A program made the translations under genes and the position numbers. Of a stretch of DNA of 64,000 bases, positions 46,441-55,949 are shown piece by piece. The stretch spans positions 1,575,001 through 1,639,000 of the forward strand of contig CALYLO010000001.1 of the NCBI GenBank assembly GCA_944800085.1. The letters are read 5' to 3'. Positions within the stretch are counted from its first letter, which is position 1, and each line of letters begins with the position of its first letter. Origin of the DNA: Paenibacillus melissococcoides. Its GTDB lineage: Bacteria > Bacillota > Bacilli > Paenibacillales > Paenibacillaceae. The notes under the pieces are model-generated. The model saw only the letters and a program-made list of their open reading frames with translations. It was not told the DNA's origin and did not search any database.

Positions 46441-46494
46441 TCCCGCGTGCGTTCATCAAGCTTGGACCAGTATGGAGGAAAGGGAGGCTGAAGC

Positions 46495-48400
46495 ATGGAG
46501 ATCAAGGTTACATTTCCAGACAATTCGAACAGGAGGTATACGCAAGGCACGACCATCGCGGACGTGGCGGCTTCGATCAGCACCAGCTTGAAGAAGCAGG
46601 CCATTGCCGGCAAAATCGATGGCGCGCTCGTGGATCTGAACCAGACGATCGAGCATGACAGCCTTGTCGAAATCATTACGCAGGACAGCCTGGAAGGGCT
46701 GGGCATCCTGCGTCACAGTACGGCGCATGTCATGGCGCAAGCCATTCAGCGGATATATGGAGCCGATCAAGTCAAGCTTGGAATCGGTCCGGTCATTGAG
46801 GATGGTTTCTATTACGACATCGATATCGAGCGGCCGCTGTCCACGGAGGATCTGGCGGCCATCGAGCAAGAAATGTCTCGCATCATTCAGGCCGATAGAA
46901 CGGCAAGCGGTCAGCCGCGAGGAAGCGCTGCGGTTATTTGAACAACGGGAAGAGCCGCTGAAGCTGGAATTGATTCATGATTTGCCTGCGGACGCGGTCA
47001 TCAGCATTTATAAGCAGGGCGAATTTGTTGATTTGTGCCGCGGTCCGCATCTGCCGTCCACCGGACGGATCAAGGCGTTCAAGCTGCAGAAGGTATCCGG
47101 GGCCTACTGGCGGGGCGACGCGAACAACAAAATGCTGCAGCGCATATACGGCACGGCGTTCGTGAAGCAGGAGCAGCTTGACGAGCATCTGCACCGGCTG
47201 GAGGAAGCGAAGAAGCGCGATCACCGCAAGCTGGGCACGGAGCTGGGCTTGTTCATGTTCTCCGAGGAAGCGCCGGGCATGCCGTTCTATTTGCCGAACG
47301 GGATGACGATTCGCACGGAGCTGGAGAACTTCTCGCGCGAGCTGCAGCGGCAGCGCGGTTACGAGGAAGTGCGCACGCCGTTCATGATGAACAATCGGAT
47401 GTGGGAGCAGTCGGGGCATTGGGATCATTACAAGAACAATATGTACTTCACGAAGGTCGACGAGACGACATTTGCGCTGAAGCCGATGAACTGCCCGGGA
47501 CATATGCTGATTTATAAAAATGGCCTGCACTCCTACCGCGAGCTGCCGATCCGGCTTGGCGAGTTCGGTCAAGTGCATCGCCACGAGATGTCGGGCGCCT
47601 TGAACGGCATGCTTCGCGTCCGCACGTTCTGACAGGATGACGCGCATATTTTCGTCCGCCCGGATCAGATCGAGGACGAGATCAACGAAGTCATGTCCTT
47701 GATTGACGAACTCTACAACGTATTCGGCTTCGAGTACAAGATCGAATTGTCCACCCGGCCGGAGGATTCTATGGGATCGGAGGAACTGTGGAACGAGGCG
47801 GAGCGGGCGCTGAAGCAGGTGCTCGACCGACGCGGCGTCGATTATCGGATCAACGAAGGAGACGGCGCCTTCTACGGGCCGAAAATCGATTTCCATATCC
47901 TCGACGCCCTGAAGCGGAGCTGGCAGTGCGGAACGATTCAGCTGGACTTCCAGATGCCGGAGAAATTCGATCTCGCCTATATCGGCGAGGACAGCCAGAA
48001 GCATCGCCCGGTCGTCATTCATCGCGCGATGTACGGCTCCATCGACCGGTTCATCGGGATTTTGACGGAGCACTATGCCGGCGCGTTTCCGCTCTGGCTG
48101 GCTCCTGTTCAAGCGAAGGTGCTGCCTGTATCCGAGATGTTCGCGGATTATGCGCTTCAGGTGAAGCAGGCGCTGGCAGCGCGCGGCCTCCGCGCCGAAG
48201 TCGACGGCCGCAATGAACGGCTCGGCTTCAAAATACGCGAAGCCCAGCGCGGCAAAATTCCATACATGCTTGTCGTCGGGGAGCAGGAACAGCGGGATGG
48301 AAGCGTGTCTGTGCGCAAGCGGGGCGAGGGCGATCTCGGATCGCGATCCGTTCACGAGCTGGCGGAGCGAATCGAGTCAGAAATCCGGAATCGACAGTAG
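46495..48400 (+). pseudogene. thrS: Threonyl-tRNA synthetase gene, one frameshift and one stop
   Basis: ThrRS domains are all present: TGS (1-65), editing-domain start [20 protein letters not shown], class II core with [32 protein letters not shown] and the anticodon-binding C-terminus. At about 46888-46900 a few bases are lost and the frame shifts (IIQA... to [17 protein letters not shown]). In the second frame, RVRTF is followed by TGA at 47630-47632 and then QDDAHIFVRP; relatives have Cys or Thr there. Start ATG 46495 with GGGAGGC. Since ThrRS is essential, another copy must exist; this is a decayed paralogue. Confidence 0.88.
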
Positions 48401-48550
48401 CTCGCTTCCCATATCGTAGAAATTGCCGTACACTAAAAGTAATGGATGCCAATAACAGCCGCCTATGCACGCGTCGGCGGCGATATCAAAAAGATAGCCC
48501 CTTGCGCCTTCGGGCGGACGAGGGGCTGTTCCATGTCCGGGGGAATGAAC

Positions 48551-48901
48551 ATGCAGTTGATACAGCCAGAGAAGGTGCAGCAGGCGCTGCAATTATGGCG
48601 AGAGAAGCCATTATATCTCCATCTCGAGATGACGACCGGGGCCTATGCGTCTCATCGCGACAAGACGAAGCATACGGCTTCCGCCTTCGTCACCAATACC
48701 GTCATCCGCTATGCCGAAGGCTCGATCGCCGGGAAGGGACCGTACCGGGTCGGACTGAAGACGCCGGACGGCTGGGTGTATGCGGAAGGGTTGACCCATT
48801 GGGACGAGCAGGCACAAGCGCATGCCAGGCTGATTATGGCGGGCCATGATCAGGAAGGCAGACTGATTGTCAGTCTGCAGCTAAGCGAAGAACCATTTTA
48901 A
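48551..48901 (+). CDS. yojF: YojF-family protein (DUF1806)
   Basis: 116 residues, the same length as B. subtilis YojF, with LYLHLEMTTGAYASH, GKGPYRVGLKTPDGWVYAEGLTHW and LIMAGHDQEGRLIVSLQLSE. The molecular function is unknown. The gene is paired with bshB2 (YojG) as in Bacillus, so a link to bacillithiol metabolism is inferred. ATG 48551 has GGGGGA seven bases upstream; ATG 48545 and 48530 are alternatives. Confidence 0.9.
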   Translation: MQLIQPEKVQQALQLWREKPLYLHLEMTTGAYASHRDKTKHTASAFVTNTVIRYAEGSIAGKGPYRVGLKTPDGWVYAEGLTHWDEQAQAHARLIMAGHDQEGRLIVSLQLSEEPF

Positions 48902-48977
48902 CATTAGAAGCCCCCACCTCCAAGCACAACGCAGGTGGAGGGCAGTTCACGATGACGAAGAGGAGAGCAGACATCTT

Positions 48978-49658
48978 ATGGACAGACAGCGTCATATTGT
49001 CGTCATCCTGCCGCATCCGGATGACGAAGGGATCATTGCCGGCACATTGGCCGCACATATTCAGGAAGGAGCGGCTATCACATACGCCTGCCTGACATTG
49101 GGGGAGATGGGGCGAAATATGGGCAATCCTCCATTCGCGAACCGGGCAACGCTGCCGCTCATCCGCAAGGGAGAGCTGGAGGAAGCGTGCCGCCGCATCG
49201 GCATTCGCGACCTGCGGATGTGGGGATACCATGACAAAACGATAGAATTCGAAGACGAAGAGAAGCTCGCGGACCGGATCGAGGCCTTGTTGGCGGAATT
49301 GGAGCCCGAATGCGTCTATACCTTTTATCCCGGGTACAGCGTTCATCCGGACCATGACGCAACCGGGGCCGCCGTCGTGCGGGCAGTGGGGCGGATGCCG
49401 GCGGACAAGCGTCCCCGCGTTTTGTGCATCGCGATTGCGGCCGGCCGCGAGAAGCTGCTCGGCCCGCCGGACGAGCTTCACGATGTCAGCGATTATGTCG
49501 AGCAGAAAATTTATGCGATTCATGCGCACGAGACCCAAATCCGGCACCTGCTTGGCGGCGGAACGCTGGATGATCCGTCGTTCCGCGCCCGATACAGCCG
49601 GGAATTGTTCTGGACGTACCTCTTCCCCGAGGAAGGAGAAGGGGCCCCCTTAGAATAG
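48978..49658 (+). CDS. bshB2: Bacillithiol biosynthesis deacetylase BshB2
   Basis: 226 residues, PIG-L/LmbE fold. Zinc motif HPDDE at residues 12-16 (ILPHPDDEGIIAGT), LGEMGRNMGNPPFANR substrate loop, and VHPDHDATGAAVVRAV with the second zinc histidine. It removes acetate from GlcNAc-malate in bacillithiol synthesis. RBS GAGGAGAG. It follows yojF by 76 bases; the spacer has a CCCCCACCT/AGGTGGAGGG hairpin, a possible processing or attenuation element. Confidence 0.93.
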   Translation: MDRQRHIVVILPHPDDEGIIAGTLAAHIQEGAAITYACLTLGEMGRNMGNPPFANRATLPLIRKGELEEACRRIGIRDLRMWGYHDKTIEFEDEEKLADRIEALLAELEPECVYTFYPGYSVHPDHDATGAAVVRAVGRMPADKRPRVLCIAIAAGREKLLGPPDELHDVSDYVEQKIYAIHAHETQIRHLLGGGTLDDPSFRARYSRELFWTYLFPEEGEGAPLE

Positions 49659-49739
49659 GCGAAGCTTGTCCAATTGAATCTGCAGCCCGAAGGGACATTA
49701 CAGCGCCCCGCTTGCAGATGCCCGGAAGGGAAGGCATCC

Positions 49740-50858
49740 CTATGTATAGGCGCTGCCGTCCCATTGATAGAACGCGAGCATGTCTTGATCCAGCTCAACT
49801 CCAATCCCCGTTCCTTCCGGAAGGGTGACGGCGCCGTTCTCCGGCTGCAGCGGGATAAGGCGGGTGAACGGATTGTCCATCACGTCCCATTCCACCGGCT
49901 CGATCGAATCCGTAACCATTTTGGTCCATGGCTCGGTACATGCCTGGGCGAACATGGCGTATAAGCGGGACAGCGCCCCGTCATAGGCATGCGGGGCCGC
50001 GCGCATGCCGAAGGTGCGCGCCATGCGCACGGTATGCCTGAACTCGTCGATCCCGGCCATATGCAGCGGATCGGGCGTAATGATATCTAGCGCCCGGTTC
50101 GACAGCAAGGGCAGGAAGGCCGCCGCCGTACCGAGATTTTCGCCTCCGGCCAGCGGCACGGCGATCCGCTGTCTCAGCAGCGCGTACTCTTCGACCTGCG
50201 CGACAGGAAGCGGCTCCTCCAGCCACATCAGATTGGGCCACGACTGCAGCAGGGGCTGCCATTGCAGCGCCGCGGCGGCGTCATAGCTCTGATTTGCGTC
50301 GAGGGCCAATCCGATGCCGCCAGACAGCAGCTTCTGCACCTCCCGCACATGCTCCTGATCCTCAGCGACAGACTTTCCTCCGATTTTTAGCTTGATTTTG
50401 TCAAATCCGTCGCTCAATGCCTTTTCCACTTGCTGCAGGGAAAGCTTTTTCCAATCCGCTTCTTCGCTGTAGGATTGGAATGACGCATAGACGGGCACGC
50501 GATTGCGATACTTGCCGCCCCATAGATCGCATACCGAGAGGCCGCATGCCCGGGCCATAATTTCAGTGCATGCCATGCTGACGGCTGCAGCCGCGCGCGA
50601 ATGCCAATTCTTGATCGTGCGCAGCCAGGCGCCGCGCTCGGCGACCGGCTTGCCTATCAAAAAAGGAATAATCCGCTCATGGAAGCCGGAGTGCAGCGTC
50701 GGCAGCCAGTCGGCGCATTCTCCCCATCCGGTAACGCCGGTGTCCGTTGTCAGCCGGATAAGATAACTCGTCCGGTACATTTTCGGGCCATTGGCGTCGC
50801 CATATGGGCGGGCAAGACGATAGAAGAGCGGAAAGGTCTCGATCTGCTGTATCCGCAA
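49740..50858 (-). CDS. Enolase-superfamily enzyme (mandelate racemase / muconate cycloisomerase group)
   Basis: 372 residues. The capping domain starts MRIQQIETFPLFYRLARPYG; the barrel has the KxK acid-base motif in DKIKLKIGG, and metal ligands in LALDANQSYD, WLEEPL and LAGGENLG. HAYDGALSR near the C-terminus may replace the His-Asp dyad of the mandelate racemase group. The reaction (racemisation, dehydration or cycloisomerisation) cannot be fixed. No pathway partners adjoin; YmaF is upstream. Confidence 0.88.
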   Translation of the reverse strand: MRIQQIETFPLFYRLARPYGDANGPKMYRTSYLIRLTTDTGVTGWGECADWLPTLHSGFHERIIPFLIGKPVAERGAWLRTIKNWHSRAAAAVSMACTEIMARACGLSVCDLWGGKYRNRVPVYASFQSYSEEADWKKLSLQQVEKALSDGFDKIKLKIGGKSVAEDQEHVREVQKLLSGGIGLALDANQSYDAAAALQWQPLLQSWPNLMWLEEPLPVAQVEEYALLRQRIAVPLAGGENLGTAAAFLPLLSNRALDIITPDPLHMAGIDEFRHTVRMARTFGMRAAPHAYDGALSRLYAMFAQACTEPWTKMVTDSIEPVEWDVMDNPFTRLIPLQPENGAVTLPEGTGIGVELDQDMLAFYQWDGSAYT

Positions 50859-50938
50859 GGAATGGTTCCTCCTTACACATCGTTTTGCCGCTTAGTATGT
50901 GCCGGGACGGCCATTTTATGAAGAAATAGGGAATCGCG

Positions 50939-51322
50939 TTAGCGGGAGATTTCATTCCCCGTTCTGCCTTCATAATGATGGATGTGGGGAGGGCTTCCAT
51001 TTACGGTCGTGACGCCTTCGAACAGATGAATATGACCGCCCCCAGGCAGGGGAAGGGCCGGGCCCGTCGTGCCCCTGATATCATGCGTATGTCCGGCATC
51101 GAATGAGGTCACCGCATAATATTGATGCGTATGCTGAACACCGCTCGGAGCCGGTTCCGTCGTTCCGGCGTATTTATGCCGATGACCGGCATCCACGGAC
51201 GTGACGCCGGAAAATTCATGAACATGCACAGGTCTCCCATTCCATGAAGTAATATATAACTTGTGGGAGTGCATGTTTCCCTCCTCGCTATGATGCACAA
51301 ATCCGGTAATCGGAACCTCCAT
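50939..51322 (-). CDS. ymaF: YmaF-family histidine-rich repeat protein
   Basis: 127 residues made of about five repeats of the pattern G-H-x-H-x-Y/F-x-G-x-T (HSHKLYITS, HVHEFSGVTS, HRHKYAGTT, HTHQYYAVTS, HTHDIRGTT, HIHLFEGVT). The paired histidines could bind metals. YmaF is known in Bacillus but uncharacterised. ATG 51322 follows AAGGAGA; the longer in-frame start at 51355 has no RBS. Confidence 0.85.
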   Translation of the reverse strand: MEVPITGFVHHSEEGNMHSHKLYITSWNGRPVHVHEFSGVTSVDAGHRHKYAGTTEPAPSGVQHTHQYYAVTSFDAGHTHDIRGTTGPALPLPGGGHIHLFEGVTTVNGSPPHIHHYEGRTGNEISR

Positions 51323-51466
51323 GATCGCAATCTCCTTCCATCGATGATTACCCATATCGTATGTTTGGGGGCAGTCTGATGGTACCGCTCAAGTCAAGCA
51401 AATTTATTACGATCAACATAGATTTTGTGGACATGGCGGATGAGCCGCTCACGCGGATCGGCAAGC

Positions 51467-54100
51467 TTACAGCCATTCTCCGAATTTGCGGATATACCAG
51501 GTTTTGACCGTCTGGGTCAGCACGCAATAACAGAGCAACGTCGCGACAAGCCATGGGAAGTACGACAGCGGCAGCGGCACAAGGCCGATGGCGGCGCCCA
51601 TTCCGGTAAAAGGAAGCGCGATCCCGCATGCCATGATCAGTCCCGTCAGCACCAGCACGGGAGTGCTGGCCGTGCTTTGGACAAATGGAATTTTCTCGGT
51701 GCGGATCATGTGCACGATCAGCGTCTGCGACAGCAAGCCCTCGATGAACCAGCCGGAATGGAACAGCGCTTGCTGGCCGACGGAATTGGCCGAGAAGACG
51801 TACCACATCAACGCATACGTCGTAATATCGAAGATCGAGCTGATCGGGCCGATGAACACCATAAATCTGCTGATCGACTTGGCATTCCATTTTTGCGGCT
51901 TGCGCAAATACTCTTTATCCATCTTGTCCCACGGAATCGAGAGCTGGGAAATATCATAAAACAAATTTTGCAGCAGCAAATGAATCGGCAGCATCGGCAG
52001 GAAGGGAAGGAAGGCGCTGGCCGCCAGAACGCTGAACATATTGCCGAAGTTGGAACTGGCGGTCATCTTAATACACTTGATCATGTTGCCGAACGTCTTC
52101 CGTCCTTCGATGATGCCTTGCTCCAGCACCATTAAGCTTTTCTCCAGCAAGATCATGTCCGCCGATTCCTTGGCGATATCGACCGCGGTATCGACAGAAA
52201 TGCCTACGTCCGCTTCCTTCAGCGATACGGCGTCATTGATTCCGTCGCCCATGAACCCGACCGTATGGCCTCTGCTTTTGAGTACGCGAACGATTCGCGC
52301 TTTTTGCAGCGGATTGATCTTGGCGAACACCGTGGTCAACTCCGCGATCTCGGCCAACTGCTCATCCGTCAGGGCATCCACGGCGTCACCAAGCAGAATC
52401 GCCTCGGTGCGGCTCCCGACATCCTTGCATACTTTGCAGGCGACGGCCGCATTGTCTCCCGTGATAACTTTCACATTGACCCCGTTGTCTGCCAGCGCCC
52501 GGATAGCTTTCTTGGCGGAAGGCTTCGGCGGATCAAGGAAGGTGAGACAGCCGACCAGCGCAAGATCCTGTTCATCCCGGATTCCGTAAGGCTCATCGCG
52601 GGAAGGGGTCCGCTTCACCGCCACGGCCAGCACGCGCAATCCGTCCTCGTTCATCTCCCGGGCGAGCCGCTGCGCCTTATCTGCCCGAGCGGAGGTGAGC
52701 GGGACGATTTGGCCCTGCTCGTAGACATGCGTGCAGATGGCAAGCATTTCTTCCACCGCGCCCTTGCATACGAACAGATGCTCTCCGTGGGGCGCGCGGA
52801 GAACGACAGACATCCGGCGCCGGTTGAAGTCGAAAGGAATCTCATCAAGCTTCGTAAAGCTGTTGATCATATGGGAATACTCGGTATGCTTCAATATGGC
52901 GGCATCGAGCAGATTGCTCAGCCCGGTCTGATGATAGCTGTTCAAGTAGGCATATTCCAGCACGCTCTTGTCCGGATTGCCATTGATGTCAAGATGCTGT
53001 TCCAGCACAATTTGGTCTTCCGTCAACGTTCCCGTTTTGTCCGTGCACAGAATATCCATCGCGCCAAGATTCTGAATCGCGTGCAGACGCTTCACGACGA
53101 CTTTGTTGCGGGCCATCGTTGCCGCTCCCTTGGCGAGATTCCCGGCCACGACGACAGGCAGCATTTCCGGCGTCAATCCGACCGCCACCGACAGGCCGAA
53201 CAAGAGGGCGTCCCACCAGTCGCCCTTCGTGAATCCGTTGACGAAGAAGATGACCGGAACCATAATCAGCATGAAGCGGATCAGAAGATAGGTGATGCTC
53301 TTCACGCCGAGATCGAAGCTGGTGAGCGGAGCTTTGCCCGTCAGATGGCTCGCCATTGAACCGAAATACGTCTCCGAACCGGTGGCAACAACGACAGCCG
53401 TCGCCGATCCGCTGATGATATTCGTTCCCATGTAGCATATATTCGTCAACTCCAGCGCGTTGGCGGGCTTGGTCCGGCGCGCGTTCGCCAGCCGGGATAT
53501 GCCCTGCGGGAGCATATCGAATTTTTCCACAGGAAGCGCCTCGCCCGTCAGGGCGGATTCGCCGGCATACACATCCTTGGCGGCGATCAGCCTGACGTCG
53601 GCCGGAACCATGTCCCCGGCGGACAAGTAGATAATATCCCCGGGCACCAGCAGCTCGTTGTCGATTTCGCGGCGGCGTCCCTGCCGGCATACCGCGGTCG
53701 TCGTGCGGACCAGAGCGCGCAGCTTCTCGGCGGACCGGGCGGACCGGAATTCCTGGGTAAACGTAATGATAATACTGACGGTTACCATCGTTGATATGAT
53801 AAGAACGGCTTGAATATCCTGGTCGGCGATATAGGAAAAGGCCCCCAGGAAAAGCAGTATCAAAATAAACGGGTTGGCAAAGCAGGACAGCAGTTGAATA
53901 TACCATGCAGGCGGCTTGTCTCGGGCCACCTGATTTTTGCCGTATTGCTCCATCCGCGCCTTCGCTTCGTCTTCGGTCAGACCTTGAGGGCGGGTATTCC
54001 ATTCTTCCATAACATCTTCTTCCAGCGAGATGGATGCCTGAATGAGGCGCTGCGCGATTTTTTGCGCCAGATCATCTTTGATTTTCGCTTTACGTGCCAT
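51467..54100 (-). CDS. mgtA: Mg2+-transporting P-type ATPase MgtA
   Basis: 877 residues, P3B-type ATPase importing Mg2+. Motifs in order: LTGEALPVEKF (actuator TGE), GLTPEMLPVVV in the transmembrane ion path, the phosphorylation site CTDKTGTLTEDQ, KGAVEEMLAIC (nucleotide binding), TGDN, and GFMGDGINDAVSLKEADVGISVDTAVDIAKESAD (hinge). The long N-terminal cytosolic part is typical of MgtA/B. Expression is controlled by an M-box riboswitch, with a second terminator hairpin just before the start codon. Confidence 0.96.
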   Translation of the reverse strand: MARKAKIKDDLAQKIAQRLIQASISLEEDVMEEWNTRPQGLTEDEAKARMEQYGKNQVARDKPPAWYIQLLSCFANPFILILLFLGAFSYIADQDIQAVLIISTMVTVSIIITFTQEFRSARSAEKLRALVRTTTAVCRQGRRREIDNELLVPGDIIYLSAGDMVPADVRLIAAKDVYAGESALTGEALPVEKFDMLPQGISRLANARRTKPANALELTNICYMGTNIISGSATAVVVATGSETYFGSMASHLTGKAPLTSFDLGVKSITYLLIRFMLIMVPVIFFVNGFTKGDWWDALLFGLSVAVGLTPEMLPVVVAGNLAKGAATMARNKVVVKRLHAIQNLGAMDILCTDKTGTLTEDQIVLEQHLDINGNPDKSVLEYAYLNSYHQTGLSNLLDAAILKHTEYSHMINSFTKLDEIPFDFNRRRMSVVLRAPHGEHLFVCKGAVEEMLAICTHVYEQGQIVPLTSARADKAQRLAREMNEDGLRVLAVAVKRTPSRDEPYGIRDEQDLALVGCLTFLDPPKPSAKKAIRALADNGVNVKVITGDNAAVACKVCKDVGSRTEAILLGDAVDALTDEQLAEIAELTTVFAKINPLQKARIVRVLKSRGHTVGFMGDGINDAVSLKEADVGISVDTAVDIAKESADMILLEKSLMVLEQGIIEGRKTFGNMIKCIKMTASSNFGNMFSVLAASAFLPFLPMLPIHLLLQNLFYDISQLSIPWDKMDKEYLRKPQKWNAKSISRFMVFIGPISSIFDITTYALMWYVFSANSVGQQALFHSGWFIEGLLSQTLIVHMIRTEKIPFVQSTASTPVLVLTGLIMACGIALPFTGMGAAIGLVPLPLSYFPWLVATLLCYCVLTQTVKTWYIRKFGEWL

Positions 54101-54168
54101 TGCAAATTCCTCCTCTCGCAGGTCATCACAGAATCCCTACGGTATCGATTCGTTTTGAACATCAACAT

Positions 54169-54200
54169 AAAAAAGCTCCCCCTGTATTCCAGAGGGAGCC
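54169..54200 (-). terminator. Second attenuator hairpin just upstream of mgtA
   Basis: On the - strand GCTCCCTCT and AGGGGGAGC (one mismatch) pair around GGAATAC, followed by TTTTTT. It lies 69 bases before the mgtA ATG and about 200 bases after the M-box terminator, so mgtA transcripts have two termination points to pass. Confidence 0.75.
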
Positions 54201-54410
54201 GGAACCGTATACCGATGCCGCTCAAGTCACATACGCATACTTAATAAACCCGCCGCCATCGAATTTTTTCGGGGGAATATAATAAGTCGGGTATCGCTTG
54301 AAGAGCGGCAAGCAGACGGCTCTTCCTCAATACAGGATGCTGGCGCCTATGCGGCTGATGGCTACTCGATCCGCTGTCCATGGACATATTCCCCCTTTAT
54401 CACAGATAAT

Positions 54411-54645
54411 AAAAAACCCTCCAGCAGAGCTAGAGGGCTGAATACGCGCAGAAATAGAGACTACAACGTCTATTGCTCCCCCTAGTCTAGTTTTAGCACT
54501 ATACAACGTAAAGAGCGGCCGCTCTTAGCCACCTTAAGAAAAGCCTTAATCCGGCAGTTCCTGTTCTACCCATTGGCATCTTTCGATATTTCCGGGCAGT
54601 GGCCTATGTTCGTATAGGAGCCTCACCTAACGAGGATTTTATGAA
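54411..54645 (-). ncRNA. M-box (ykoK) Mg2+ riboswitch
   Basis: On the - strand the conserved M-box blocks appear in order: CTCGTTAGGTGAGGCTCCTA, GGCCACTGCCCGGAAATATC, GATGCCAATGGGTAGAACAG, GGATTAAGGCTTTTCTTAAG and GTGGCTAAGAGC, matching the six-helix aptamer almost base for base. A terminator (AGCCCTCTAG, loop, CTGGAGGG, then six T; 54411-54439) follows. High Mg2+ folds the aptamer and ends transcription; low Mg2+ allows mgtA expression. Confidence 0.97.
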
Positions 54646-54713
54646 ATTTACTTTGTTATCATATGTCTTGTGTTATCCGTTGTCAATGATAAGGAGTGAA
54701 ATGGAAATATTTA

Positions 54714-54950
54714 TTACCTTCTGCCTCTTCTCCGTTTTCTTGCGCTAGAGCAAAATACATCCTTCTCTTTTACGGAACAGACATGCTTGAATACCGGCAC
54801 GCAGAAATGTTGATTAATGACCTCGATCTGATGGATCACATCGACCTGCTGCGGATGGTACTTTTTGTTGAAGATATATTGCGGCGGATCGTAAATCGCT
54901 TTGCTCGGGCAAAACTCTTCACCGGCGAATTTTTTGTAGTCATGAGACAT
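54714..54950 (-). CDS. CotD-like spore coat protein
   Basis: 78 residues. DPPQYIFNKKYHPQQVDVIHQIEVINQHFCVPVFKHVCSVKEKDVFC resembles the repeat region of CotD/YuzC-type coat proteins (PxQxV...HPQxVxVIHxxExxxxHxCVPxxxH). It has a basic tail, and three cysteines in the C-terminal half suit cross-linking. RBS GAGAGGAGCTGG before ATG 54950. It is upstream of the M-box but not part of it; a sporulation promoter is expected but not seen. Confidence 0.6.
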   Translation of the reverse strand: MSHDYKKFAGEEFCPSKAIYDPPQYIFNKKYHPQQVDVIHQIEVINQHFCVPVFKHVCSVKEKDVFCSSARKRRRGRR

Positions 54951-55189
54951 AAATTCCAGCTCCTCTCACATTAGTGTCGAACCTAATGGCATCATATGCG
55001 GGGCTTTTTGGCCTTGATTGGACATCTTCCCGCAGACAGCCACCTAGATTTTGATAGAAGTGGAAGGGGAGGGACATTTGTATGCAAGGGGTTGAAAATA
55101 GAGAAAAGATATATGATACTACAGCGAGAGGGCAGGAAGAGGTTCATGAAGCCTCCTGCTCTACGAAGAGCGAAGCGGGGTTGACATCG

Positions 55190-55621
55190 TTGAAAGTCAT
55201 CAAATCAGTGCTGGTCTTTCTATTGAGCTTGCTGCTGCTGGCCGGCTGCGGTCTGGACAGCAAGCCGTCCGCCATTCCGGATTCGGGCAAGCAGGAGCTG
55301 ACCGGCTTCGAAGAGGTTGCGAACTATATCAAGGCGCACCAGCAATTGCCGGATAACTTCATCACCAAGGAGGAAGCCAGGAGGTTGGGCTGGGATGCCC
55401 GCCAAGGCAATCTGCACGAGGTAGCTCCGGGCAAAAGCATCGGGGGCGACATCTTCCGCAACCGGGAAGGGAAGCTGCCCAAGAAAAAGGGCAGGATCTG
55501 GTATGAAGCGGATATCAACTATACGAAGGGCCACCGGGGGAAGGATAGAATTGTATTTTCCAACGATGGGCTGATCTATAAGACCGAAGATCACTATGAA
55601 ACGTTCGAACCGATAGAATGA
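55190..55621 (+). CDS. Barnase-type secreted ribonuclease
   Basis: From TTG 55190: lipoprotein signal (VLVFLLSLLLLAGC, C20), then a barnase domain ending GRIWYEADINYTKG...KDRIVFSNDGLIYKTEDHYETFEPIE. The catalytic Glu (WYEAD), Arg (DRIVFS) and His (EDHYETF) of barnase are all kept. It cleaves single-stranded RNA. The start is uncertain: ATG 55082 has a better RBS (GGGGAGGG) in the same frame and would add 36 polar residues before the signal. TTG 55181 is also possible. The barstar gene follows 17 bases later. Confidence 0.9.
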   Translation: MKVIKSVLVFLLSLLLLAGCGLDSKPSAIPDSGKQELTGFEEVANYIKAHQQLPDNFITKEEARRLGWDARQGNLHEVAPGKSIGGDIFRNREGKLPKKKGRIWYEADINYTKGHRGKDRIVFSNDGLIYKTEDHYETFEPIE

Positions 55622-55638
55622 GAAAGGGGGGACGTTCC

Positions 55639-55914
55639 GTGCGCAACATAGTCGTGGAGGGGAGCTCCATCGAGAGCAAGGAGCAGATGCATGCGTTCCT
55701 GCAGGAAGCGCTCGAATTGCCGGAGCATTACGGCCGCAATCTGGACGCGCTATGGGACTGTCTGGCCGGATATGTCGAGCTGCCGCTTACGGTCACTTGG
55801 CTCGATTATGAGGCAAGCGAGCAAAGATTGGGCGAGTACGGCCGCAAGCTGTTCGAGCTGTTCGAAGAGGCTGCCGAGGAGATCGAAGGATTTTCATTTG
55901 TTGTCAAAGGTTGA
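55639..55914 (+). CDS. Barstar-type ribonuclease inhibitor
   Basis: 91 residues: EGSSIESKEQMHAFLQEALELPEHYGRNLDALWDCLAGYVELPLTVTW matches barstar, with the acidic helix and loop that plug the barnase active site (YGRNLDALWD). It protects the producing cell from any enzyme kept inside. GTG 55639 with RBS AAAGGGGGG. Forms an operon with the ribonuclease gene. Confidence 0.95.
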   Translation: MRNIVVEGSSIESKEQMHAFLQEALELPEHYGRNLDALWDCLAGYVELPLTVTWLDYEASEQRLGEYGRKLFELFEEAAEEIEGFSFVVKG

Positions 55915-55949
55915 ATAGACGAACGGAAGGGCCGTCCCAAAACATAAAG

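Noticed and set aside
46934..48355. 473-codon minus-strand ORF opposite thrS
   Set aside because: Shadow of the thrS pseudogene; no RBS and no family features.
48496..48527. AGCCCCT...AGGGGCT hairpin before yojF as a terminator of thrS
   Set aside because: No T-run follows on the + strand. T residues follow only on the - strand, where no gene ends nearby.
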